The notes under the pieces: model-generated
Seen by the model: the letters and a program-made list of their open reading frames with translations, nothing else
Database searches by the model: none
What the model was told of the DNA's origin: nothing
Source of the DNA: Aurantiacibacter sp. D1-12
Lineage (GTDB): Bacteria > Pseudomonadota > Alphaproteobacteria > Sphingomonadales > Sphingomonadaceae
Assembly: GCF_028858515.1 (NCBI RefSeq)
Contig: NZ_JAPJZJ010000003.1
Location: forward strand, 62,001 to 126,000
Direction: 5' to 3'
DNA length: 64,000 bases
Program-made: the position numbers and the translations under genes
In this document: one piece after another, positions 17,832 to 27,664 of the stretch
Layout: each line of letters opens with the position of its first letter
Position numbering within the stretch: position 1 is the first letter of the stretch

Positions 17832-18250
17832 CACCGCTTTCCTTCGGTGAGGCGAACGAGCACAAAGCCCGCCAGCATGGCAATGACAAAGATCGCGGCG
17901 TCGGCGGGGGCAATGGCGAGCGCGGCAAATCCCGGCCCCGGGCACAGCCCTGCAACACCCCAGCCTATGCCGAACAGTGCGGCACCGCTGATCAATCGGC
18001 CATCGAGATCGCTGCGGGTGGGCAGGTGGAAACCGTCTTCGAACAGTGGTCGCGCCATGCCGGGAACAATGCGCCAGGCGATTGCCATGACCACCAGCGC
18101 ACCGCCCATGACGAAGGCGAGGGTCGGGTCCCAGTCACCGAACAGGTCGAGAAAACCGCGTACGCGGGCAGGATCGGTCATGCCGCCAACGGTAAGGCCT
18201 GCGCCGAAAACGGTGCCGCCCGCGAGCGCTACGAGTGGACGCGTGCTCAT
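17831..18250 (-). CDS. YeeE/YedE family transporter, C-terminal-type half
   Basis: This 139-aa membrane protein has four hydrophobic segments, VFGAGLTVGGMTDPARVRGFLD near the start and GVAGLCPGPGFAALA, the conserved Cys loop of the second half of YeeE/YedE (thiosulfate/sulfur transporter) proteins. It starts at ATG 18250, overlapping the stop of the partner half by 4 nt. With the preceding gene it makes up one split YeeE, the usual two-gene form in Blh/BigR sulfur operons. Confidence 0.88.
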   Translation of the reverse strand: MSTRPLVALAGGTVFGAGLTVGGMTDPARVRGFLDLFGDWDPTLAFVMGGALVVMAIAWRIVPGMARPLFEDGFHLPTRSDLDGRLISGAALFGIGWGVAGLCPGPGFAALAIAPADAAIFVIAMLAGFVLVRLTEGKR

Positions 18251-18696
18251 GACAGCACCTCCAGTCCCAGCGCATTCATGATCGCCACCGTCGCAATGCC
18301 CGCCGCCATGAAGGTGAGTGTCGCCACGATGGAACGGACCGACAGGCGGCTCATCCCGCATACACCGTGGCCGCTGGTGCAGCCGCTGCCAATGCGGGTG
18401 CCGATACCGACAAGCAGCCCGGCGATAATCAGCGGGACAGGTCCGGCAAAGCTCGCCTCGACCCCGCCGCGCGCCACGGCAATCAGCATCGCGCCCAGCG
18501 GCAATCCGATAATGAAGGCCAGCGCGCTGGTGCGGTCCATGCCGCTACCGCCGAGCCCGACTGCCTTGGCAGCGATGCCTGAAACACCCGCGATACGGCC
18601 GAGGCCAAGCAGCATGATCGCCGCCGCTACGCCGATCAGCGCGCCGCCGACAAGGCCATCCAGGGGAGCAGCGTCAGGGAAGCCGGGCAGCATCAC
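18247..18696 (-). CDS. YeeE/YedE family transporter, N-terminal-type half
   Basis: The 149-aa membrane protein carries the hallmark GIGTRIGSGCTSGHGVCGMSRLS, whose two Cys line the thiosulfate path in YeeE structures, plus four hydrophobic segments. The first codon is GTG 18696 or, one codon later, ATG 18693; either overlaps the stop of the upstream dioxygenase gene. Likely substrate is thiosulfate or another reduced sulfur species, moved in concert with the next gene product. Confidence 0.88.
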   Translation of the reverse strand: MMLPGFPDAAPLDGLVGGALIGVAAAIMLLGLGRIAGVSGIAAKAVGLGGSGMDRTSALAFIIGLPLGAMLIAVARGGVEASFAGPVPLIIAGLLVGIGTRIGSGCTSGHGVCGMSRLSVRSIVATLTFMAAGIATVAIMNALGLEVLS

Positions 18697-19625
18697 AGCG
18701 CATTCACCGGTATCTTGATATAACTCACGCCATTGTCCTCGGGTTCTGGCAAATGACCGCCGCGAATGTTGACCTGCACACTGGGCAGGATCAGCGTCGG
18801 CATGTTGAGCTTGGCATCGCGGGCAGAGCGCATGGCGACGAATTCATCCTCGCTTGTGCCGTCTTTCACGTGAATATTGCCCGCGCGTTGCACGGCAACG
18901 GTGCTTTCCCAGGCGAATTCGTTCCGCCCCGGCGCCTTGTAATCGTGACAGGTGAACAGCCGCGCCGCGTCAGGCAGAGCCAGCAGGCGCTTGATCGAGC
19001 GGAACAGCTGACGGGCATCGCCGCCTGGAAAATCCGCTCTCGCGGTGCCGAAGTCGGGCATGAAAAGCGTGTCGCCGATGAAGGCGGCATCGCCCACTAC
19101 GAAGGCCATGTCGGCCGGGGTGTGACCGGGCACATGGAGGGCTATCCCTTCCAGCTTGCCAATCGCAAAGCGATCACCATCGTCGAACAGGTGATCGAAC
19201 TGCGATCCGTCGCGTTCGAAGTCGGTCCCGGCATTGAACAGCTTGCCGAACACGTCCTGCACCCGGATGATCTCGCGGCCGATAGCCAGCTTTCCGCCCA
19301 GCTTCTCCTGCAAATAGGGTGCTGCAGACAGGTGATCGGCATGGGCATGGGTTTCGATCAACCAGGTGACCTTGAGCGCATTGGTCTCGACATATTCGAT
19401 AATCCGCTCTGCCGATCCGAACGTTGTCCGGCCCGAAGGTGCATCGTAATCGAGAACAGAGTCGATAATCGCTGCTTCGCGGGTGGCGGGATCACTCACA
19501 ACGTAGCTGACGGTATTGGTCGCCTCGTCAAAGAACCCAGCAATAGTGGGGCGCTTGCCCGCATCGGCCAGCGCCGCTTCAACCTGCCGGGTGGCGGCAT
19601 GGAGTGCCGTGTCTCTCTCGCTCAT
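18693..19625 (-). CDS. MBL-fold persulfide dioxygenase (ETHE1/Blh-like)
   Basis: The 310-aa metallo-beta-lactamase-fold protein has THAHADH (H93, H95, D97, H98), LHVPGHTPADMAFVVGD, FIGDTLFMPDFGTARADFPGG and the C-terminal FTCHDYK, the mononuclear-iron ligand set of persulfide dioxygenases. These oxidise glutathione persulfide to sulfite. The start is ATG 19625 (MSERDTALHAA); an in-frame extension to 19880 runs over the upstream gene and is rejected. The start overlaps the DUF2891 stop by 4 nt. The family is commonly regulated by BigR/SqrR-type repressors; none is seen here. Confidence 0.9.
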   Translation of the reverse strand: MSERDTALHAATRQVEAALADAGKRPTIAGFFDEATNTVSYVVSDPATREAAIIDSVLDYDAPSGRTTFGSAERIIEYVETNALKVTWLIETHAHADHLSAAPYLQEKLGGKLAIGREIIRVQDVFGKLFNAGTDFERDGSQFDHLFDDGDRFAIGKLEGIALHVPGHTPADMAFVVGDAAFIGDTLFMPDFGTARADFPGGDARQLFRSIKRLLALPDAARLFTCHDYKAPGRNEFAWESTVAVQRAGNIHVKDGTSEDEFVAMRSARDAKLNMPTLILPSVQVNIRGGHLPEPEDNGVSYIKIPVNAL

Positions 19626-20620
19626 GACCGATGCCTTTCCTCGTAGGCCAATATAGTCAGCAGCGCGAAGCTCGCCAGCCAGTGCGATGACATATAATCT
19701 TGATCGATCTGATCGATAGAAGCGTTGTAGAGTGCAATTTCGGGCGGGTTCTCGCGCTCGCCAAGGTCGGCTGCCTTGCCGATTTCTATCCACGCCCAAG
19801 CGCGCGAAATGTTGAAGCCGTCGAGGTGCGCCATCTTGCCATCGCTGCGGTCGCGCGGGACCACGGGATCGAACAGGCAAGCGGGGCGGCCCTGCGCCAG
19901 ACCGGGGAGGTAGCCGTCAAGCCAGTCTGCGAAGGGCACCCGGCCTACTTTGCGCATCAGCTGCGCCACGGTGAGCGTGCCGGACAGGAAATCATCGCCC
20001 GAAGGCTCGATAGGGCGCACGTCGCGGTGCCCTTCGAACCAGCCCATTGCGGTGTCGCCCATCAGTTTAGCGAGGGCAGGGTCGAAAACTTCGGCCCAGT
20101 CTAGCGAGAGGCGCATGGCAAAGGCTGTATTGAAATGGGTGCCGGTGCGGATGGGATAGGCAAGCGCAGCCAGATAGTCGCGCCAACCGGCGGCGAACTG
20201 ACGGGCGAGGGGCTCCATATGTTGTGCCCAGGGTTTGCCCGGTTCCCGCGATGCCTCGAGATGCAAGTTGAGATACCACGCCCAGCCATATGGCCGCTCG
20301 AACCCGCGGGAAAGCGGGCGCCGTGCATACTCGGTTTCCACTGCCAGCTTTTCGGCGGTGAACATTTCATCGGCAAGCGCGGTGATCCGCGGGGCTTCGG
20401 GCAGATCGGGATACACGCGGCGGATCGTCAACAGCAGCCACCAGCTGTGCACGCAGCTGTGCCAGTCAAAACTGCCGTAGAATACGGGGTGCAGCGTGCT
20501 GGGCGATAGCGCATCCTCATCGCCGCCCATCACATGATCGAGCTTGTTGGGGTATTCCTGGCACACGTGATCGAGCGCGGTGCGGGCAAAGCGCCCGGCC
20601 ATGGATGGATCGACGCTCAT
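19622..20620 (-). CDS. DUF2891 family protein
   Basis: The 332-aa soluble protein matches the DUF2891 type: HPVFYGSFDWHSCVHSWW near residue 45, YGWAWYLNLHLEA near 110, RTGTHFNTAFAM near 158 and the C-terminal SHWLASFALLTILAYEERH. The Trp- and His-rich helical repeats suggest an (alpha/alpha)-barrel like those of glycan epimerases or lyases, but no activity is established to my knowledge. It is linked by 4-nt overlaps to 5-oxoprolinase upstream and to the persulfide dioxygenase downstream. An alternative ATG is at 20602. No signal peptide is seen. Confidence 0.85.
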   Translation of the reverse strand: MSVDPSMAGRFARTALDHVCQEYPNKLDHVMGGDEDALSPSTLHPVFYGSFDWHSCVHSWWLLLTIRRVYPDLPEAPRITALADEMFTAEKLAVETEYARRPLSRGFERPYGWAWYLNLHLEASREPGKPWAQHMEPLARQFAAGWRDYLAALAYPIRTGTHFNTAFAMRLSLDWAEVFDPALAKLMGDTAMGWFEGHRDVRPIEPSGDDFLSGTLTVAQLMRKVGRVPFADWLDGYLPGLAQGRPACLFDPVVPRDRSDGKMAHLDGFNISRAWAWIEIGKAADLGERENPPEIALYNASIDQIDQDYMSSHWLASFALLTILAYEERHRS

Positions 20621-23600
20621 CCGGCTTTCCCGAAGCCGCCACCGCCGGGCGTACGGATCACCACCACGTCTCTCGCATGGGCCTGAACGGCGCCGTCGCT
20701 TCCCAGTGGAGTGGTACTGCCATCAGCGTGTTCCACAAACGTCTCTCCTGGCATAGCATCGCTCGCTCCGGCCAATCCGCGCGGCGGGACACGGCGGCGG
20801 TTGGCGAGCATCTGCACCTGCATATCTTCAAGGAACGCTATGCGCCTCTCGGCCCCGTTTCCACCCTGCTGCGCGCCCTTTCCACCCGAACCTGTGCGGA
20901 TCGCGAACCTGTCAACACGCACGGGCAGGCGGCTTTCGAGAACCTCGGGATCGGTCAGGCGCGAATTGGTCATATGGGTTTGCACAGCATCGGTGCCGGG
21001 GTGCGTTGGTCCGGCGCCTGAACCACCGCAGATCGTCTCATAATACTGGTGCTCTTCATTGCCGAAAGTGAGGTTGTTCATCGTGCCCTGCGAAGGCGCG
21101 AGTGCGCCGCATGCAGCGAGCACGGCATCGGTGACGACCTGGCTCGTCTCGACATTGCCCGCGACAATCGCGGCAGGCGGGTTGGGGGAGAGCATCGAAC
21201 CTTGCGGTATCCTGAGGGTGACGGGGCGCAGACAGCCATCGTTCAATGGCACATCGTCATCGACAAGGCAGCGTAAAGCATAGAGTACGGCGGCGCGGGT
21301 GATCGCGGCAGGGGCATTGAAATTGTCTTCCAGCTGGCCGCTCGTTCCAGTGAAATCGAACACAGCGCTGCGCTTCTCGCGGTCTATTGAAATGGCGACC
21401 GAAACCTGTGCGCCATTGTCCATCTCATAGGTGAATGCGCCCTCTGGCAGCCTCTCCAGCAGCCCGCGTACAGCAGCTTCGCCGTTGTCCATGACGTGCC
21501 CCATATAGGCGGTGATGACTTCGCCCGAGTGTTCGGTTGCGGAGGCGGTGAGCAGGTCGTTCCCGCGCGCACAAGCGGCGAGCTGGGCCTTGAGGTCGGA
21601 AATGTTGCGGTCGGGGCTGCGTGCCGGATGCGGGCCTGCGCCAAGCAGTTCGCGCATCTTGCTTTCGAGGAAGCGCCCCTCGTCGACGAGCAGCACGTCA
21701 TCAAGCCGGATACCCTCATCATCAATGGTTGTGCTGTCGGGCGGCATGGAGCCGGGTGCAATCCCGCCAATATCTGCATGATGCCCGCGTGCGGCGACAA
21801 AGGCCTGCGGATTGGGTGATTTCTCGTCCCAAAACACGGGTACGATCACCGTGACATCGGGCAGATGTGTGCCGCCGTTGTAAGGATCATTCACCACATA
21901 GGCATCGCCGCGCCGCACACCGCGGGCACTGTCCATGCGGTTGTCGATCACCCGGCGGATACTCGCGCCCATGCTGCCCAGATGCACCGGAATATGCGGC
22001 GCATTGGCGATCAGCGATCCGTCCGCATCGAACAGCGCGCAGGAGAAATCGAGCCGTTCCTTGATGTTCACCGAACTCGCCGTGGCTTCGAGCACCACGC
22101 CCATTTCTTCAGCAATCGCCATGAACAGGTTGTTGAAAATGGCAAGGCGGACGGGATCAACCTGAGTCCCCGCAGCGGGCGCGCGTTCACGCGGAGCGGT
22201 GCGGTTGAGGATCAGCGAGCCATCGTCGGCGACACTCGCGCCCCACCCCTCTTCGACGATGGTTGTAGAACTCGGATCAGCGATCAGCGCGGGTCCGGCG
22301 AGCGTCTGGCCCTGTTCCAGCTGGCCACGCGATGTCACACTGGCTTTTGCTGCGAGGCCACCGCTGCTGCCCTGTGCCTCAACACTTATTGCTTCGAGCA
22401 CCACGGGCGCGGCATCGTCCGACCAGCCGAAACGACGGCGATGTTCGGCACGGAATTCCGCATCGGCATCGTCTGAGAGCGGCATGTCCAGCGTCGTGTC
22501 ACTACCATCGAAGCGGAGCCGCAGGCGAGTGACAAGCACGATGCGCTCTTTGGAAATACCCTGCGCTACCAAGTCGGTCCGCGCCTGCGCTTGCAAAGCT
22601 TCAAGGGCAGCGGAAAAATCCTCTGTCAGGGGTCGCACGACACCGGCTTCACGCATGGCGATCACGGGAGCGAGGCCGATGCCGTAGGCGCTGAGCACGC
22701 CCGCATAGGGATGCACGAGCACCGTCTCCATCCCCAGCTCGTCCGCCACGCGGCAGGCAAATTGCCCGCCAGCTCCGCCAAAGCACGCGAGTGCATGGGT
22801 GGTGACATCGTGTCCGCGTGCGGTCGAAATCTTGCGGATGGCATTGGCCATTTCATCGACAGCCAGCGTGAGGAAACCTTCGGCCAGTTCTTCGAGCTGC
22901 ATGGCTGTTGGAAGGCTTGCGGCTACCTCGCCCAACCTCCGGCGCGAAGCTTCGGGATCGAGCGGCTGGTCACCATTAGGCCCGAAGACATGCGGGAAAT
23001 GTGCGGGATCGATCCGACCCAGCATAAGGTTGCAATCGGTCACGGTTAGCGGCCCGCCTTTGCGGTAACATACCGGACCGGGATCTGCCCCCGCACTTTC
23101 CGGTCCCACGCGCAGCCGCTGCCCGTCGAAGCTGCAGATAGAGCCGCCACCCGCCGCTACGGTATGCACCTGCATCATCGGCGCGGCGATGCGCACGCCC
23201 GCGACCACGCTGTCACCCGTGCGCTCGTACTCGCCCGAATAGTGGCAGACATCTGTGCTGGTGCCACCCATGTCGAAGCCTATCAGCCGACTGTACCCCA
23301 GCGCCTCTGCCGTGCGCACCATGCCGACCACTCCGCCAGCAGGGCCGGAGAGAACCGCATCTTTGCCGCGAAAGGTGCGCGCATCGGCGAGGCCGCCGTT
23401 TGACTGCATGAAGCGCAGGCTTCCGTGATCGGGCAAGCGCTCTGCAAGCTGGTCGACGTAGGCGCGGATCACGGGGGACAGATAGGCATCGGCCACGCTG
23501 GTATCGCCGCGCGGAACCAGGCGGATAAGGGGGGAGACTTCGTGGCTGGCGCTCACCTGCGTGAAGCCCAGCTCGCGTGCGATCTTTGCCAGTCGCGCCT

Positions 23601-24108
23601 CGTGAACGGTGAAAGTCCAGCCGTGCATAAGCACGATGGCGAGGGCATCAAACCCGTTGTCTCGCAGGGCTTGCAAGTCCCGACGTGCGGCCTGCTCATC
23701 AAGCGCAATCAGCACTTCGCCAGCAGCACTCATCCGCTCGGTGATCTCGACCGTCCGCTGCTCCAGCCGTTCGGGCTTCACGATATGCCGCGCGAAGATA
23801 TCGGGTCGTGCCTGGTTGCCGATCTTCAGGGCATCGCCGTGCCCACCGGTAATCGCCAGTGCGACTCTGGCTCCCTGCCGCTCGAGCAGGGCATTGGTCG
23901 CAATCGTGGTGCCGATGCGCAGCTCTGCAATCGGCGCGTCCCCGTGCTCCTCCATCACGCGCCGCACCGCCTCGCTGGCGGCATCGGGATATTGATCGGG
24001 ATTGCTGGAAAGCAGCTTGGTAGTCACCAGCTGGCCGCCCGGCAATTCGGCCACCACATCGGTGAAGGTGCCACCGCGATCGATGGCGAAACGATAGGAA
24101 GAGGCCAT
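20617..24108 (-). CDS. 5-oxoprolinase / hydantoinase A-B fusion
   Basis: The 1163-aa protein is a HyuA-HyuB fusion. The HyuA part begins [15 protein letters not shown] and contains [16 protein letters not shown]. The HyuB part begins about residue 640 ([24 protein letters not shown]) and contains [15 protein letters not shown] and [18 protein letters not shown]-dependent 5-oxoprolinase opens 5-oxoproline to glutamate in glutathione turnover. The start ATG 24108 has an AGGGA box 8 nt upstream; the frame stays open to 24183. It is first in the leftward operon and divergent from tonB. A hydantoinase role cannot be excluded. Confidence 0.88.
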   Translation of the reverse strand: MASSYRFAIDRGGTFTDVVAELPGGQLVTTKLLSSNPDQYPDAASEAVRRVMEEHGDAPIAELRIGTTIATNALLERQGARVALAITGGHGDALKIGNQARPDIFARHIVKPERLEQRTVEITERMSAAGEVLIALDEQAARRDLQALRDNGFDALAIVLMHGWTFTVHEARLAKIARELGFTQVSASHEVSPLIRLVPRGDTSVADAYLSPVIRAYVDQLAERLPDHGSLRFMQSNGGLADARTFRGKDAVLSGPAGGVVGMVRTAEALGYSRLIGFDMGGTSTDVCHYSGEYERTGDSVVAGVRIAAPMMQVHTVAAGGGSICSFDGQRLRVGPESAGADPGPVCYRKGGPLTVTDCNLMLGRIDPAHFPHVFGPNGDQPLDPEASRRRLGEVAASLPTAMQLEELAEGFLTLAVDEMANAIRKISTARGHDVTTHALACFGGAGGQFACRVADELGMETVLVHPYAGVLSAYGIGLAPVIAMREAGVVRPLTEDFSAALEALQAQARTDLVAQGISKERIVLVTRLRLRFDGSDTTLDMPLSDDADAEFRAEHRRRFGWSDDAAPVVLEAISVEAQGSSGGLAAKASVTSRGQLEQGQTLAGPALIADPSSTTIVEEGWGASVADDGSLILNRTAPRERAPAAGTQVDPVRLAIFNNLFMAIAEEMGVVLEATASSVNIKERLDFSCALFDADGSLIANAPHIPVHLGSMGASIRRVIDNRMDSARGVRRGDAYVVNDPYNGGTHLPDVTVIVPVFWDEKSPNPQAFVAARGHHADIGGIAPGSMPPDSTTIDDEGIRLDDVLLVDEGRFLESKMRELLGAGPHPARSPDRNISDLKAQLAACARGNDLLTASATEHSGEVITAYMGHVMDNGEAAVRGLLERLPEGAFTYEMDNGAQVSVAISIDREKRSAVFDFTGTSGQLEDNFNAPAAITRAAVLYALRCLVDDDVPLNDGCLRPVTLRIPQGSMLSPNPPAAIVAGNVETSQVVTDAVLAACGALAPSQGTMNNLTFGNEEHQYYETICGGSGAGPTHPGTDAVQTHMTNSRLTDPEVLESRLPVRVDRFAIRTGSGGKGAQQGGNGAERRIAFLEDMQVQMLANRRRVPPRGLAGASDAMPGETFVEHADGSTTPLGSDGAVQAHARDVVVIRTPGGGGFGKAG

Positions 24109-24197
24109 GCGCGCATCCCTAGGCGTTGCCATATGCGCTTGCCAAGCTTGCATGACGCGCTTCTGCGCGCGAATATGGCCCAAGAGGAGACATCGCG

Positions 24198-24923
24198 ATG
24201 GCGCAAAGCGGATTTCTGGCCAAACGCAAGAAGCTAGACTGGAAGCTGGTAGTGCTGATCGTGCTGTTTCACCTGCTTGTCCTGTACGGCCTGGCTCGTG
24301 CGCTTGTGCCCGAATTCACTGCCAACGTGATCGAACAGGCGACCAGTATGGTCACCGTCACTGTGCGCACCGTCGAGCCCGAGGCAGAGCCGAGCATTTC
24401 ACCTCCGTCCACCGATGAAGGCGCAGCCGGGGACGAGGGACGGGAGGCAATTGCGCGCGAGGTGGTCGCGCCCGAACAGCCAATCCCTCGGCCCACACCC
24501 GCGCCGCGCGCATCCTCCACCGGGACGGCAAATGCTTCGGGAGCGCGCCAGGAAGGCGAAGGCACCGGGGCGGGCGGCAATGGTGATGGCACGGGTAGCG
24601 GCAGACGCGGTTCGGGCAGTGGCGGCGCGGTGGCGGTCCGGCCTTCGGTGCGTTCGGGCGAACTCAATGAATCGCGCGATTTTCCTATCCCGGAAGGTGG
24701 ACGGTCCACCCGCTTTGGTCGCTCGGTCACCGTCCAGTTTATCGTCACCGTGGATGGCCGCGCGCGCAACTGTACGGTGGCGAGCACTGGCGTAGATGCG
24801 GAAACCACTGCACGTGTCTGTCCGCTGGTGGTGGAGCGCATCCGTTTTAACCCAGCCACCACTTCCGACGGCACGCCGGTGGAGGCGCGCTATGGCTACC
24901 GGGTCGATTTCCGCGCGCGCTAG
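24198..24923 (+). CDS. Energy transducer TonB-like protein
   Basis: The 241-aa protein has a short cytoplasmic N-terminus, one membrane anchor at about 17-37 (WKLVVLIVLFHLLVLYGLA), a long Pro/Ala/Gly/Ser-rich periplasmic spacer (about 60-160) and a C-terminal TonB-like domain with TVQFIVTVDGRARNC and VERIRFNPATTSDGTPVEARYGY. No ExbB or ExbD gene is adjacent, so it is an orphan TonB. A GAGGAG ribosome site precedes the ATG. It would couple the proton gradient to an outer-membrane receptor such as the one at 53986. Confidence 0.85.
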   Translation: MAQSGFLAKRKKLDWKLVVLIVLFHLLVLYGLARALVPEFTANVIEQATSMVTVTVRTVEPEAEPSISPPSTDEGAAGDEGREAIAREVVAPEQPIPRPTPAPRASSTGTANASGARQEGEGTGAGGNGDGTGSGRRGSGSGGAVAVRPSVRSGELNESRDFPIPEGGRSTRFGRSVTVQFIVTVDGRARNCTVASTGVDAETTARVCPLVVERIRFNPATTSDGTPVEARYGYRVDFRAR

Positions 24924-24979
24924 GGCTTGGTGATGAAATCCCTTGCAGTGAGCCGCGCGATTCCACACAGGGTAGCGCC

Positions 24980-26011
24980 ATGACCTTGATCCATCCCGTT
25001 ATCATGTGCGGCGGCAGCGGAACGCGCCTTTGGCCGCGCAGCCGCAAGACCATGCCCAAGCCCTTCCTACCGCTCGTCGGCGAGCAGACGCTGTTCGAGG
25101 AAACGATTGCCCGCGCGAGTGATCCTGCGCAGTTTGCTGCGTCCACCGTCGTGACCGGGGCGGCGCATCTGCCGCATGTTGAGGCGCAGCTGGGCGATGC
25201 AGAGGCTTCGATTATTGTCGAGCCCGAAGCCAAGAACACCGCGGCAGCCATCGCACTTGCGGCGCTGCGCCTGCCCGAAGACGCAGTCATGCTGGTGTGC
25301 CCGAGCGATCATCATATCGCCGATGTCGCGGCATTTCAGGCAGCGGCTCAGGCGGCTGCTAAGCTGGCGCGGGAAGACCGGATGGTCGCCTTTGGCATTA
25401 CTCCGACACACCCCGAAACGGGTTATGGTTATATCTTGCAGGGCGACCCGCTGGAGGGTGGCTTTGCGGTCGAGCGTTTCGTCGAAAAGCCCGATCTGGA
25501 GCGCGCGACCGAGTTCCTGGCACACGGTGGATACAGCTGGAACGGCGGCATTTTCGCTTTCCGGGCGGGTGCATTTGTCTCCGAGTTGGAGGCGCATAGG
25601 CCTGACCTCGCGGCTGCTGTGCGGGCCGCTGTCGAGCAGGGCAGTGAAGAGGGCGCGCGGTTCCATCCTGCTCCCGAACCGTTCGCGCAGGTCCAGTCTG
25701 AATCGGTCGACTATGCGGTGATGGAAGAGACATCGCGCGCGGCAATGGTGCCCGTTTCAATGGGCTGGTCCGATATCGGCGGCTGGCCTGCGCTGCGCGA
25801 TGCCCGCGCGGGTGACGATAACGGCAATCGCGTCAACGGCAATGCTGAACTTGTCGACTGCAGGAATGTCCTGGTCGATAGTGACGGCCCGCGTGTGTCG
25901 GCAATCGGTCTGGAAGATGTCGCAATCGTGGTGGATGGCGATGAAGTGCTCGTCACCTCCATGGATGGCGCGCAGAAAGTCGGAAAACTGTCCGGCGCGG
26001 CCCGGCAATAG
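24980..26011 (+). CDS. Mannose-1-phosphate guanylyltransferase
   Basis: The 343-aa nucleotidyltransferase makes GDP-mannose from GTP and mannose-1-phosphate. Motifs: IMCGGSGTRLWPRSR (8-22) for nucleotide binding, VCPSDHHI, FVEKPDLERA and YSWNGGIFAFRAG. The C-terminal mannose-6-phosphate isomerase domain of the bifunctional ManC/XanB type is absent, so it is the short monofunctional form. No surface-glycan locus is adjacent. Start ATG 24980 lies 56 nt after tonB. Confidence 0.92.
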   Translation: MTLIHPVIMCGGSGTRLWPRSRKTMPKPFLPLVGEQTLFEETIARASDPAQFAASTVVTGAAHLPHVEAQLGDAEASIIVEPEAKNTAAAIALAALRLPEDAVMLVCPSDHHIADVAAFQAAAQAAAKLAREDRMVAFGITPTHPETGYGYILQGDPLEGGFAVERFVEKPDLERATEFLAHGGYSWNGGIFAFRAGAFVSELEAHRPDLAAAVRAAVEQGSEEGARFHPAPEPFAQVQSESVDYAVMEETSRAAMVPVSMGWSDIGGWPALRDARAGDDNGNRVNGNAELVDCRNVLVDSDGPRVSAIGLEDVAIVVDGDEVLVTSMDGAQKVGKLSGAARQ

Positions 26012-26023
26012 TTGGTGCCGCCG

Positions 26024-26491
26024 ATGGGACTGTCTCCGGAAGCCGATGTGATGATTGCCCAGACCATCCAGCTCGCGCTTGCGCCGGTCTTTCTCCTCGT
26101 GGCTATCGGGAATATCATCGGCACGCTGACACAGCGCCTTGGCCGCGTGGTGGACCGCAGCCGAGACCTGCAGCGCGAGCACGGCGTTACCGAAGGCATG
26201 GAGCATGATGACGTGGTGCGGGAAATCCGCCTGCTCGATAGCCGGATTGCACTCATTAACCAGGCCTTGCGGCTGCTGGTCATCGCGAGCCTCGCGATCG
26301 GGGTGACAGTGGTGCTGCTGTTTGCCGAAGAGTTCGCGCATGTCGGACTTAACCCGATTGCTGCTGCGACCTTTATCGTCTCGATTGGCCTGCTGATGTG
26401 GGCGCTTGTGCTGTTCCTGCGCGAAACGCGCGAAGCGACCGAAGGTTTGCGGGTTCCGGAGAGTTATCTGGAGCGTGAGCGCAAGCTCTAG
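26024..26491 (+). CDS. DUF2721 family membrane protein
   Basis: The 155-aa protein matches DUF2721: an N-terminal membrane helix ALAPVFLLVAIGNIIGTLTQ, a conserved RLGRVVDRSRDL helix, a long soluble helix with REIRLLDSRI, and two further helices (LLVIASLAIGVTVVLLF and FIVSIGLLMWALVLFL). Function is unknown. I use ATG 26024; a TTG at 26012 lies right behind the upstream stop, and an internal ATG is at 26051. It probably shares a transcript with the guanylyltransferase. Confidence 0.85.
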   Translation: MGLSPEADVMIAQTIQLALAPVFLLVAIGNIIGTLTQRLGRVVDRSRDLQREHGVTEGMEHDDVVREIRLLDSRIALINQALRLLVIASLAIGVTVVLLFAEEFAHVGLNPIAAATFIVSIGLLMWALVLFLRETREATEGLRVPESYLERERKL

Positions 26492-26515
26492 GCGGCGTGG
26501 ACAAATTCCCCGCGG

Positions 26516-26824
26516 TTACTCCTTGGGCGGCTCCAGCATGCGGCGGCCCTGATCCGCTATGGCCCCTTCGACGATGGGCTTGAGGAAACCGAGAGCAGCC
26601 GGAAGTATCATTTCGAATAGCACCTGGCTGTCTTCGATATCAATGTGTCCGGTGAGCCCTTGCCCCATCGCGGTGATGGTGAGCGTCATGCGGTCTTCGG
26701 TCGGCCAGCTGGTTGCGACATCGGCCATTCCGCCGGGAATATTGTCGCCGATGGAATGGCCATTTTCGCGCAGGCGACGGCGCACTTCCTCTCGGCCCAG
26801 ATCATGCGGGATCGCGACCTGCAT
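26516..26824 (-). CDS. Polyhydroxyalkanoic acid system (PHA_gran_rgn) family protein
   Basis: The 102-aa protein begins MQVAIPHDLGREEVRRRL, the usual opening of the PHA_gran_rgn family (PF09650), with the middle strand MTLTITAMGQGLTGHIDIED and the amphipathic tail LPAALGFLKPIVEGAI. Members are found near PHA-granule genes, but the role is not proved; no PHA synthase is in this window. It overlaps the stop of the XpaC-like gene by 4 nt (ATGA), so it belongs to the telA operon. Confidence 0.85.
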   Translation of the reverse strand: MQVAIPHDLGREEVRRRLRENGHSIGDNIPGGMADVATSWPTEDRMTLTITAMGQGLTGHIDIEDSQVLFEMILPAALGFLKPIVEGAIADQGRRMLEPPKE

Positions 26825-27654
26825 CAGCTTTTGCTCTTTGCCGTATCGAAGTCGGGGAGCGGAACGCCGGAGCCTTCATTCAGAGGCACACCGTTATCGG
26901 CTGCACTATCGAGCGGATTGCCTTCCGCATCGCCATAGCGATAGTCGAGATAGCGGTCCTTGATCGCGAGGTCATCGAGCGAACCTTCGGCCAGCTGGCG
27001 GGTGACGCTGTCCAATTCCTTGCTGATCTTCTTGAGGCTGCGCTCAAGCTGCGCATCAGGCGTAGCGCCAGCGCGTTCCTCACTGCGCAGGTTGGCCGGA
27101 ATGCGCAGATAGGTCTGGATCGTTTCGGGAAGGATTTCGCCCACCAGTCGCCGCACTTCGCCTGCCGCCTGGTGCTCGGGATCGATATGCGCAAGCTGCT
27201 GGCCCAGAGCATCGAGTTGCGAGCCCATACTGTGTACGAGACGCGCGGAAGCCTCGGGCAACTTTTCGCGCTGGTGCTCGAGCCAGATTTCGGTGCGCGC
27301 GACCAGTTGCTTGGCGTCCTGCACGCGCTTCAGATCAGGGAGTTTGGGCGCCCTCACCTTTGGAAAATTGCTGAAAATGAAAACGGCAGCAACGATCATC
27401 AGGGCAACGATCATCACTCCGCCAAAACCCAGCGCTTCGATGAAGACACCAAAGATGCTGGCTCCGGCGAGGATTGCAAAGACTGTCCCGAAAAACAGCT
27501 TCAGCCGTTTCATCCGGTTGGACTTCTTTACTCTCCGCGAACCTTCGCCAATCGAGCCACCGCCGCGCCGGTGATAGCCGCCTTCGCGCTGCATTTGCAG
27601 GCTGGAGCGGGCTTCCCTCAGGATACGGTCGGATTGGTCGGTGGAATCTACCAT
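26824..27654 (-). CDS. XpaC-like membrane protein in the telA operon
   Basis: The 276-aa protein has a basic N-terminal stretch (REGGYHRRGGGSIGEGSRR), two adjacent membrane helices at about 50-90 (LFFGTVFAILAGASIFGVF and VMIVALMIVAAVFIFSNF), then a long helical, probably coiled-coil, cytoplasmic domain with EIWLEHQREKLPEAS and SLKKISKELDSVTRQL. This layout and the place next to telA match XpaC (5-bromo-4-chloroindolyl phosphate hydrolysis) proteins of the Bacillus xpaC-telA pair. The start is ATG 27654 (an in-frame TTG lies one codon upstream), 10 nt after telA. Confidence 0.65.
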   Translation of the reverse strand: MVDSTDQSDRILREARSSLQMQREGGYHRRGGGSIGEGSRRVKKSNRMKRLKLFFGTVFAILAGASIFGVFIEALGFGGVMIVALMIVAAVFIFSNFPKVRAPKLPDLKRVQDAKQLVARTEIWLEHQREKLPEASARLVHSMGSQLDALGQQLAHIDPEHQAAGEVRRLVGEILPETIQTYLRIPANLRSEERAGATPDAQLERSLKKISKELDSVTRQLAEGSLDDLAIKDRYLDYRYGDAEGNPLDSAADNGVPLNEGSGVPLPDFDTAKSKS

Positions 27655-27664
27655 CAATGCGTCC

